From assembly GCA_914767715.1 (NCBI GenBank), contig OU612073.1, forward strand, positions 17,980,001 to 18,044,000: 64,000 nucleotides of DNA, given 5' to 3'. Shown piece by piece: positions 38,801-48,400 of the stretch. Position 1 is the first letter of the stretch. Each line of letters starts with the position of its first letter. The DNA comes from Membranipora membranacea. Taxonomy: Eukaryota; Bryozoa; Gymnolaemata; Cheilostomatida; Membraniporidae. The position numbers and the translations under genes are program-made. The notes under the pieces are model-generated. The model was given only the letters and a program-made list of their open reading frames with translations, was not told where the DNA came from and made no database searches.

Positions 38801-41299
38801 TGTACTCACAACTCACTGATGGTACATATGGAATTGCATGCCCAAAGCTGAGATACGAGGACATCATCAAAAGAAACCCTGAAAGATCGGGAGATCCCCC
38901 TCAGATCTTGGCAGAGCCTATCCCGAAGCAGAGACGATTGGAGACTATTTATTCGTAGACGAAAGACGTCATCATCGGCCACGATGGACAGCTAAAATAC
39001 TAAGAATGCAAAAATTAGCAACATGGAACTCTTTAGGGATGGCATGCTCACCGGTTTAAAAGAAACTTTTATGATGCAATTATCACAAACCAGAATACTG
39101 TGGCTGTTGTTTGAGTTCAGAATTGCCTTCTTAAAGCATAACACAGATAACTCTAGAAATAAACATACAGTAAGCAGACCATAAATGCGGTAACAATTAG
39201 CATGTTCGCTCATTATATCGACTATTTATTTAAGGTGGTTTTCTGTAATACTTAATATATGCCACATGGAAGCTCATTTGAGCGAGATTTATACAATTTA
39301 GTTTCAATGACATGACCAACTAGCTGCATCGCCAGGTAATACTGTAGAACTGTCTTAAATGATAGGAACTGGGCGGCTAAACATCTGTACAAGAAACTCC
39401 TACTCAGCCTAGTATATAGTTCACTTGCGAGAGATTAATATTGTATGAGGCATGCATGGGGCCAAGTTTTATATTTGGAGCTAAGTTTTAGTATTTGGGC
39501 CAAGTTTTACTAATAAGGGCCAAGTTTAATATTTGGAGCCAAGTTTTGGTATTTGGGGCCAAGTTTCACTAATTGGGGCCAAGTTTCATTGCATGGGGCC
39601 AAGTTTTAGTATCTGGGCCAAGTTTTACTAATAGGGCCAAGTTTTATATTTGGAGCCAAGTTTTGGTATTTGGGGCCAAGTTTTACTAATTGGGGCCAAG
39701 TTTGGCTCGGGCCAAGTTTGGCTCGGGCCAAGTTTGGCTCGGGCCAAGTTTGGCTCGGGCCAAGTTTGGCTCGGGCCAAGTTTGGCTCGGGCCAAGTTTG
39801 GCTCGGGCCAAGTTTGGCTCGGGCCAAGTTTGGCTCGGGCCAAGTTTGGCTCGGGCCAAGTTTGGCTCGGGCCAAGTTGTCGCGGATTCCATTATAACAC
39901 ATACGGTTTGTTAGTTTGTTATTGAGTCTAACATCACATCTAGGGCTAACAGTCTCTGACAGTTTCATGTAGAGACGACTTTAATAAAAAGTCTCTCTTT
40001 ACAATAGCTTACTCCTTCCATAACAGCGTGCAGGGAATTCAGCAACCATGTCATGTGACCAAAACTCCCCGCTGTGTATAATGATCTATTATTGAAACGG
40101 ACAGTAACGTAATACTGCTTTTATTTACTATTTTATAAAGCCATGCAACTAACATAAGCCATCCTTTAACCACCACCATCTCAAAATCAACAATAATGGC
40201 TAATGTTAACCAAGAAATATGCATTGAAATTACATTCACATCAGAAACCGACCTTCTGCTATCGGTGTTTGTGATGGAGACGGTACTGTAGCCTCCTCAG
40301 TCTCAGCCACTGATGTCTGCGAGGGCTCAGAGGGCCTTTCAGGCAAGTCAGATTCCTCTGTCTCCGGTTTTGCTTTCTTAACAGGAGTAGTTTTGGTTGA
40401 TATGGTTGTCTTACGACGTTTAGCTTTCTCAAAGTTACTTTGCACATTCTCCATGTACTCTTGGAACCTCTTGCTGACATTTCTTTTGCGACTGCTGCGT
40501 GTTAGGCCAGCCTCTTCATCTGCCCGTGACTGTGGAATAAAAATCTAATCCACCATGACTATGTAAGGCAGTGGCCTATATTAGCACTCACGGCCCACGG
40601 ATATGTGAAAGGCTGAATAGCTCAGTGTGTAGAGCGTCTGCCTATTAATCACAGTTAATAAGATTGTTGTGGGTTCGAATCCCTTCGAGGTCAGTTTTTT
40701 CAAATGGGTGCTTTATAACTGGAGCATTTTTACCGTAATCTTCTACTGCTATTGAGTTGTTTTCTGAAAGTACCCAACAGCTCAGTGAGCTATTGAAATA
40801 GCTCTCTGCTTGCACTATTTTGCTACCGATATGCAAAAATTTCCGTGGTGGGGGGCGCTTAAGCGCCCCTCCCCGCCACGCCTACGGCGTGTGGATCGGG
40901 CTGTGCCCGATCATTATGCTCATCTCTAAAAAGTCAGCGAGTGGAATTTTTTAGAATATACGCCCCTGATGTAAGGTGAGAAACCACTACCCGTAGCTTC
41001 AACTGTAACTTCCAGATGAGAAAAATGATTTCCCTCTCACGTTGATAGGATGCAGTTACAACGCTCTTTTGAATTTAATCTTTATAGATTCAAATTTAAT
41101 TATTCAGCGAGCTGAACACTGAGACTAGACAGAAAAGAGTCACTAGATCACAAAGTCTACTCACCTCATCTTTATCCTTTACCGGAGTCACAGTTGGCGT
41201 CTTAGTGGATCTTGACTTACCAGGCTTACCCTTTGTATGGACCGACACCTTCTCTTTCGGCGATGATTTAGAAGGGGTGCCTCTCCTTGTGCCCACCAT
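24047..41299 (-). CDS. Ten-finger C2H2 zinc-finger protein, 19 exons, 1406 residues
   Basis: Exons: 41299-41165, 40529-40253, 35391-35147, 34787-34565, 34184-33727, 33165-32965, 32622-32347, 31951-31768, 30915-30728, 30339-30228, 29593-29424, 29246-29117, 28294-28083, 27638-27420, 26623-26410, 25969-25802, 25337-25215, 24972-24704, 24463-24047 (stop TAG). All phases agree and no stop intervenes. The N-terminus is basic ([17 protein letters not shown]), then comes a long acidic Gln/Thr/Val-rich region to about residue 640. Fingers lie near residues 642, 677, 705, 734, 769, 797, 827, then after a spacer of about 160 residues 1012, 1046 and 1085. Each has the CxxC...HxxxxH or HxxxH pattern (for example [12 protein letters not shown]). 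The tail is acidic and rich in Gln and Thr. Such proteins bind DNA in the nucleus and the acidic regions may activate transcription. No ortholog is assigned with confidence. Donors at 40252 (GTCGGT) and 29116 (GTTGGT) are unusual. Confidence 0.9.
25440..25458. repeat. Poly-G tract
   Basis: A run of about 19 G in the intron between exons 16 and 17 of the zinc-finger gene. It is a potential G-quadruplex former, and such tracts are prone to assembly error. Confidence 0.9.
26699..26722. repeat. TA dinucleotide microsatellite
   Basis: An (AT)n run in a zinc-finger gene intron. Similar runs occur at about 29826-29859, 53325-53340 and 54368-54402. Confidence 0.9.
28554..29116 (+). mobile_element. 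LINE 3' fragment with a CCAA-repeat tail
   Basis: A frame from about 28554 to the TAA near 28930 encodes a LINE C-terminal tail, ending in [20 protein letters not shown], the usual end motif of CR1-type RT ORFs. About 110 bp of non-coding sequence follow, then AATAAACCAACC and a run of CCAA units (29049-29116). The fragment is severely 5'-truncated and lies antisense in the zinc-finger gene, in the intron after exon 12. Its microsatellite tail touches the end of exon 12. Confidence 0.7.
35538..35545. repeat. 8-bp target-site duplication, left copy
   Basis: ATTATAAC directly before the left end of the foldback element. The identical copy follows the right end at 39891-39898. Confidence 0.85.
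35546..36725 (+). repeat. Left arm of the foldback element
   Basis: The outer part (about 35558-35720) holds nine copies of TTGGCCCGAGCCAAAC plus a variant. The inner part (to 36725) holds some 55-60 irregular 17- to 19-bp units, AAACTTGGCCCC followed by variable spacers such as AATTAGTA, AAATATA or ATGCAATG. The spacers recur in higher-order combinations, indicating expansion by multi-unit blocks. Long ORFs in all frames here are repeat artefacts. Confidence 0.9.
37254..38958 (+). pseudogene. Decayed LINE endonuclease-reverse transcriptase inside the foldback element
   Basis: RT-like segments appear in order but in changing frames. They are [17 protein letters not shown] (about 37383-37433), a [13 protein letters not shown] finger motif (about 37650-37683), [15 protein letters not shown] (about 37776-37820), the FADDTPVVA catalytic box (about 38188-38215) and a 193-codon C-terminal frame (38377-38958, [13 protein letters not shown] onward). 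Several stops and shifts separate them, so no enzyme can be made. The family differs from the LINEs at 1 and 13.6 kb (FADD rather than YADD). Confidence 0.8.
39450..39890 (-). repeat. Right arm of the foldback element
   Basis: The inner part (39450 to about 39700) holds diverged 17- to 19-bp units. The outer part (about 39700-39876) holds eleven identical 16-bp units. The order mirrors the left arm in inverted orientation. The right arm is shorter because it has far fewer inner units. Confidence 0.9.
39891..39898. repeat. 8-bp target-site duplication, right copy
   Basis: ATTATAAC, identical to 35538-35545, directly after the right end of the foldback element. Confidence 0.85.
40612..40693 (+). 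other. tRNA-like sequence, probably SINE head
   Basis: An A-box-like TAGCTCAGTGTGTAGAGCG and a perfect B box GGGTTCGAATCCC (40671-40683) are present, with an anticodon-loop-like CTATTAA between them. The ends do not form a 7-bp acceptor stem and the variable region is over-long. This fits a tRNA-derived SINE better than a working tRNA. It lies in intron 1 of the zinc-finger gene. Confidence 0.5.
40846..40912. repeat. Three consecutive GC-rich hairpins
   Basis: GGGGCGCTTAAGCGCCCC (40852-40869) is a perfect palindrome with imperfect outer pairing. CACGCC TAC GGCGTG follows at 40877-40891 and GATCGGGC TGT GCCCGATC at 40894-40912. They lie about 160 bp downstream of the tRNA-like head and may belong to the same element. 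Confidence 0.8.
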
Positions 41300-42453
41300 G
41301 ACAACTGGTCACTGGTGAAACTGTAATATTTATTGAGTTACATGTTTCTTGTAGGTTATAAACCCAAGACTAGACAAGACTAGTAGTAGAGGCCTAGTGT
41401 TGGCCTAGCTAGTAGTAGTAGTAGTACAGATTTAGATATAAAGAATATATCATATTATATACATGATGTAGACTTGAGCCAGCTAGAGTCACCATCACAG
41501 AGTACTGAGAGGTAAAAAGAGAAGTCAGGAGGAGGACAGCCATCAATCAAGTGAAGAAAGGAGGATGATAAAGAGCTGAAGTGGCAAGTCTTCTACTTCA
41601 TATTATATAAATTTAATTCACTTTATTTATTTTTGACGATCATGGAATGGATTGAAAGTAAAGTGTAATGGTATGGAACAAGGATGGGGAATAAAATAAC
41701 CCATCCTTACAACCTAACCAGTTTTCACTTTCCTCTCCAATATATAGCTGATTGCCGGTATGATAGATGATATAAAGCTTTATTAAAACAGAAGGGCAGG
41801 AGATTCACATAAAAAGTTCTATTCTCCTTTCTGATCTTGCATTTTGAGAGGAAAGATTTTTGTTACTTACCAAAACTTTTCTTCCTTCAAAAGAAGAGAC
41901 TTCTGAGAAGCAGATGTGATCCCAACAGATGAATCTGCTTGCTGTGTTTTTGCAAGGATATGAACAGCTCGGTACCTATCACATTGGTTGAAATGTCAGT
42001 TTGACTCCTATTCAAATAACCTGTGGTATCAAAATAATATAAGGCAAAATATTCATAACATTCTGGGAAATGAAGATTCGCTTCGAACAATAAGGCGGTT
42101 GTCTTGATACCGCACCAAATGGCAGAATAGAATTCGATTGGTTAGATGTGGTGACCTAGTTAAATGACTAGACTGGGAGTTGTCGTCTCATCAAGCAGGC
42201 GGGCCATTCTTGTGTGGCCAATCAAAAGCACTCAATATTTTTGGCCAATGATGTAAAAAGGAATGTCTTATTGTCCAATCAAAACCCATAATAACAAACA
42301 CACCCTTAACACACCTACATGACAATAACAACCACGGTTGTGAGCCTGTCATAACCAGCAAGCACCTTGCATCATTCTGTTTTCCACTGTACTTCATAGA
42401 ATTTGCTCTAGAGTATTTCATAACAATTTATCTAAATACACTGTTCTTAAATC
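41300..42453. promoter_or_regulatory. Intergenic region between two divergent start codons
   Basis: The zinc-finger gene starts leftward at 41299 and the hydroxylase gene starts rightward at 42454. The 1154-bp gap must contain both 5' ends. A short AGT trinucleotide run lies near 41404-41425. No clear TATA or CpG-dense core was found, so individual promoter elements cannot be placed. Confidence 0.45.
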
Positions 42454-45400
42454 ATGGATGCTGCTGTAGCCAAGAAAAGGAAGCTTGAAGGGGTAGGTGG
42501 CTTGTCTTACGTCAGTTGAGGAATTGTAGGGGAAACATATCTTATTACCATAGGGGTATCATTATTATTTCATATCATTTTGCTGATAAATAAATGGATT
42601 GCTCTTCACCATATAGTATTCAGAACATTTTTTAAAAGCGCGTACTTTGAAACATGTTTCAGGCTAACAATGGTGACCACTCGGACATGATTCACGGCCG
42701 GTTTATCGGAGACGATGAGATCAAGGCTGATGAGTCAGATAAGAATATCACTGTTCTCTTCTCAGTGAAGGAAGAAGTCGGAGCTCTGTCCAAATGTCTC
42801 AAAATATTTGAGGTGAGTTCATCTCCTTACTGTTCCCAGTTTTTGAGGGACGAATCTAACCTGAAGTCTGTTGTTTTGTACCTTACTACGAATGACTAGA
42901 AATCCATGTATTGCATTATGATTATCTTTCAGGGGTGAACGTAAATGCAGCGATGGTTGGTGGTGAAAGTTGTCGAGGTATTGAATGCTTACCAAGCCGG
43001 CCTACACACATTATATTAGAGTAAAACTTAAGCCCCACACTGCATAGCGATTGCTCAATAGGTACATATTAGAGTTTGCATACAGAAGTTAGCTTGCTAT
43101 AGCAGGTACAGCGAACTTGCTTGTTTGCACAAATTCAATACATCTTGAGAATTATTCAATAATTCAAACCTGTACCGTGAAGAAAATAACAAATCAATAT
43201 AATGACATAACAGTATATGATATCAGGGTTGATTGGCTGTTTGTCAGAGCGTCAGAGCGGTTATTGTTTTGGTTTGAATTAATCAAGTAATGGCCTGCCA
43301 GTTCATACCCCAAAATCTAAATGTACTATCTAACTAATTAATGTTTTAAAAGAATGCTTATGAGGTCCACTTTCAGAGCAGCAAGAGGATTGTTCCTGTC
43401 CCTGCATGGCATTAGTGAAAACCACTAATTTATTTTATCTTATCAGTGCACACCCTGAACATTATTTTGATTGGGTATGTAAAGATCACGTTGCTGGAAT
43501 TGATTTCTTTGGGGCATGCCATCTTCAGATTTATGAGAGGCCCTCCAGCTTTCCTCTTTAGGTGCAGTAAATGTGTCCTCAACATGTAATTTAAGAGAGG
43601 TGTTGGTAGAATCATCAAACTATTGCAAAGCTAGACAGTTCAGTTTGTGTAGACTAGAATTTAATGTGGTAAAGTAGATTGAGTTGTAGAATGGACATCA
43701 ATTCATCCTGATTTATGACTCTATTCTTGTCTGACTTTTTTGTATGGTCCCATATACTCATATTTGTATAGACAGTATTATCAAAGATTATAAATACTGG
43801 TATTATGTAGAGTGTTATTTCCCTTTTTCACTAACATTGGAACTCTGCCAATTATTTGTATTAAAAGTGTTTTTGCGTCTGCATTCCTGTTTCCACATCT
43901 TACAACTGCAGATTACACCATTTTCTTGGCAGGCGAACAAAGTGAATCTGCAGCACATCGAGTCTAGACCTGACAAGATTGATCTGAGTAAGTATGAGTT
44001 TATTGTAGAGCTGAAGACTGGGAGTGGTGACTTTAAGAGATCGTGTACTGCTCTGAAAGAGTTCACTACAGATCTGCAGATTCTCACACGCTCGAGGAAC
44101 AGAACCACATCCAACGGATCTGAACCTGAAGGTAAACTTGTTAGAGTGTGTATGTAAAGAAATACTATAATTTTTAAACTGAGAGAGATTCGTGGCGTAC
44201 CAGTATGCTCTTGCTTGGTCACACAGACTGAGTACAGATTAGGGTTGTAGAATTGATCTCTTTGCCTACCATAATTAATCAGTATCAGAACACAAGAAGC
44301 CAGATCCTGGTTTCTTGATGTACCATTTCACTGTAAAACTCCCACTATAAAATAATTACTAAGGCAATAACAAAAGTTCAAGACCTCAAACTTTTCTCCG
44401 GTCTGTGATTGCAAATGGCACTCTATATATCTATGGTTGATGACCAGAACCACAGTTTGAGGGCAAACCAGAGACTATGGCTAAAGATAGATCCATAGTC
44501 TCTGGGCTAACTGCAGCTCACTAACGGCACTGAATGATGTCAGATTGGTCGTTTTATGTCTATGAGAAAGATGTAGATGTCCTTGATTTCTTTGTAGATA
44601 AATTGAGTAAAGGTAACCTTATAGACAGATAACGTTTGATCTTTGAGTGTTGTCTAATATGTATTTTAGTGTACCCCATATTTTAATGTGAGGGGATGTT
44701 TATCACCATAAGATGTTCACTGTTGTGGTGGTGTGAATTAAATATTTCATTAGGTGTGCACTTCTCATTGACTGATCACTTTATATCTTGTACTTATAAT
44801 TATAATGTTTTCACCACAATAATGGTTGATGGTCTGTAATATATTATTATTTTGTACCAAGCTTATCTACCAAACCCAAACCTTGCCTTTAATACACTGA
44901 AATAAGGCACACATATTTTCACAAACCTTTACTATTTTTGGTTCGAGGATGTTCGTAGGGTTTCTTGACCTCACCATGAGAGCACCTCAAGGGGATTACT
45001 CCCCCTCACACCTATTATAAGGTCACATGGGATGCATCTTTTGTTGAAAAGTTGTTCCTGACTACGGCAATGATTTCAGACTACGGTTTTTCTGGCTCAA
45101 TTTCTGCAATATATTTCGGAGGCTGATGCTTCACATCTACAAACAAACCCTGGTTTTTTGCTCAACCATTTCTTTGTTGCATGACTGTACTGCTCGTTTT
45201 AGAAATCACACTAAGTTATTTCAATTATCTTTTCTTGGTTGGTTTTAGTGCCCTGGTTTCCAAGACGGATCAGAGATCTAGACAGATTTGCTAACCACAT
45301 TCTCAGTTACGGCTCCGAACTAGACTCAGATCACCCAGTAAGTTGTGAGCATGAAATAAACATTTATAGATAAATAGTATTTTAATGTTCAGGTTGGGAG

Positions 45401-48400
45401 GAATTCTCAGTGGTTGTTTTTATCATAGTAGTCCTAGATGAGTGTGAGTAATTTATCTCATGTGGTATATAAGGACATTCTCGTCATGAGTGTAGAACTT
45501 TGATTTAGAGAGACCAGATCCGGCTTGTGTACAACCTTCCACATACATCACGTAGGCTGTCATTTATTGCTGGTTAATGAACTTCTTATAGAACAACGGT
45601 CCAGTCAACCTCCAGCATAAGGTCGATTGGTCAGCCTCCCTGGGTAAGATGCCTGGTCTTTTTTTGCCGGCTATGTTTTAACCATGTTTGAATCAATATT
45701 TTTCACATCAGCGTAATGGTAAGGCACTGAAAAATTAATCAGTGTCACACAATCTAAAGGATGGCGCCGCCATGTTGAGACGACCTAGCAAAAGTACACC
45801 GAGATATAAATATTCTAACTCTTTGATGATATTATATATGCTTCAGCTGATTGGGTTTTTGGCAGCTTGATGAGATTTCATCATGTAGCCAAATAATCGG
45901 AGGTAATTTTGAGCAAGATTTGGTTGGATGACTTCGAATAACAAAATTTTTTGAATAAATGCCAGATTGATAGAGGAATGTGAGTATCTATTTCCAAATG
46001 TAGTGCATTCCGATTTATATCTTGACAAAGTGAGCAATCATAATTTGGACGACTGCCAAATTTTGTCTGGTAACGCCATTGGCCAACAAACAACACTCCT
46101 CCCGTAAAATTATATCCCTGAATTTGTGTTTTTGCCGGTTTTGAAGGTTGCAGATTATGATTAAAACTAAATCCGTGGAGCTGCATAAAAAGCTTATAAT
46201 AATTTGTTAAACCCATAGACTTAATACTTAAGTCTATGGTTAAACCACTGAAATACTCTGACAATTTAACCTCCTCTTTTTTGACCCTGTCCGATGATGA
46301 GTCCAGTCAGCTTGAAAAAAACATGGCATTTGATGGTTTTTGACATGTCCAATTGATGTAGCCATCCTCTTACCCTCGCCTAGAAAATTCTAGTTGATGC
46401 ATGGGCTAGGCATGCACATGGCATGCTGGGGTTAGGAACCTAATTTTCTTGATTTTCCTTGCAGGGCTTTTGTGATCCTGTCTACAGAGCAAGAAGGAAA
46501 GAATTTGCAGACATAGCATTCCACTACAAACAGTAGGTTATTGTTAAAAAATGCTTGAAATTTCAGCAGCAGCAGATTTTTCAGTCATTGCTCAATTTGT
46601 TTTGACTTTGTGTTTTGAAGTTGAAATATTTGTGAAGCCATCTAAAATTCATGGGGCTGTAATTTAACTAAGGTTCCCCTACCTCGCTCATTGGAGCTCC
46701 CGAATTGTGGGCTTTGCTGCCCTGTCCCCCATCCTCTCATTTATATTCCTTCTGTCCGACGAGAAATACCGGCTCTTTCCACATGATCAAACATAATTGT
46801 TAAAAGGCGGCGAAACTCAATTCTTGTATTTTATATTGATAACATATTATCACTTCGTTGTCGCCCTTCAATGTCTTATTTTTTGTTGTCCTTTCCAGTG
46901 GTACACCCATCCCAAGTGTCCAATACACCAAGGAGGAGACGGAGACATGGGGTCAGGTGTTCCGAGAGCTGACTAAGCTCTACCCTACACACGCCTGTCA
47001 CGAGTTCAACCACGTGTTCCCGTTGCTCATAGAGAACTGTGGCTACAGGGAGGATAATGTACCACAACTACAGGCGATCTCAGACTTCCTCAGAGGTTTG
47101 TCAGGCTATATAATGATATTGATATGATATGATATTGGGGGTGTCACCAGTAAGTTTATAGGGGGTGTCACCATCACTGTAAGTGTTTTGATGTCTTTCT
47201 GTGCGGTTTGAGGGAGATTTACAATTGCAGAAAGCTGCTACCGCCCCAACACAGTGTCTTGGCACTCCGTTAGTCTGTCATTTTAAATCAGGGGTGTTTA
47301 CTATGTTGCCTGATGCCTCCCTTAGTAATTGTGGTTTTAAAACGTGGATTGTTCACCATAAACAATATCTGAAGCTGTAAATTATGCGCCTGATTGGATC
47401 TCTGATTTGTCTGGGATTAAAAAATCTGAAGTTGTAATGGAATGTTAATTCTTGCCTGATACTACACTTATTTACAATGATAATTTATGTCCTTAAACTC
47501 GCTTTCCCATCCAGTTCAGGCTGAAGTTGCATGGTAGTTTCATCTTAAATGATGTAAGCCCCTAAACTACAAGAGTATAATACTGTAGTGTAGGTACCAG
47601 CAGTCAAACAGGAGGGAAATGTGTGTAACATTTTTGGTAAAGCTTAGTTAGCTGTTTATTACATTACAAAATTCATGGGTGTTCTGTTTGCCAAAACTGA
47701 CATTTCAGCATTCTGTGTACATGTATACTTGTACTTGTAATCTGATATAACTATCTAGTGTAACACAAACATCCTCATTGATATATTGAGCAACATAGAT
47801 TACATACATTGATTTTAGGGTGTCATCATGACATTTATTTGTGACACAACATAGCAAGTGCTTGAGAGCAGCATAGCGTAACATGTGAAATTATCTGTCC
47901 CTTGAGACCATAACATTTGGCTTTAGGTAACCTGCAGTTATCACCTCTCCATTACCTTGTTTGTCTTGTAGATTGTACTGGTTTCACATTGAGACCTGTG
48001 GCTGGTCTGCTGTCCTCTCGAGATTTCCTGGCTGGCCTGGCCTTCAGAGTGTTCCACTCAACACAATATATCAGACACAGCTCCAAACCCCTCTACACAC
48101 CTGAACCGTGAGTATTAAGTGTAGACCTCCTCTACATCCTCTGGTCTGTGAGTGTAGCGTTGTCAATCATTTGAGAACCCTTCATATGTGTTAGATCATC
48201 CTGTCTAGGGACAAGACCAAGAATTTTAACATATTGTTTGCATATGCCCATATTGTATTCTATTACCATCACTGACCCATGCATCATAACTACGTAGCCA
48301 GTCTTGACAAGCTTTGTTGGTGGGAAAAACTATTTCAAGACAGGCTACATATCTATTTTGCTTCTACTGACATATCTGTATTTGTGCTTATGCTATAGTC

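Larger units (their letters stand above)
35546..39890. mobile_element. Foldback-type DNA transposon, 4.3 kb
   Basis: The two ends are inverted copies: the left starts GGAAGCGCGACAACTTGG and the right, read inward, GGAATCCGCGACAACTTGG. Perfect ATTATAAC copies flank both ends. The arms are long and unequal (about 1180 bp left, about 440 bp right) and consist of tandem subrepeats: a 16-bp outer unit and 17- to 19-bp inner units built on CTTGGCCCC. The middle (36726 to about 39450) carries a decayed LINE reverse transcriptase and no recognisable transposase, so the element is non-autonomous. It sits in the intron between exons 2 and 3 of the zinc-finger gene. Repeat-built inverted arms are the hallmark of foldback elements such as Drosophila FB and sea urchin TU. 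The 8-bp duplication would fit a hAT- or P-type transposase, which is inference. Confidence 0.85.

Noticed and set aside
24047-41299. CTCF or ZNF335 ortholog
   Set aside because: The finger number, spacing and the long gap within the array do not let me match either with confidence, so no symbol was given.
43815-44222. 135-codon minus-strand ORF, and the related frame at 63665-63859
   Set aside because: Both are antisense shadows of hydroxylase exon 3 and its decayed copy; their mutual similarity simply mirrors that homology.
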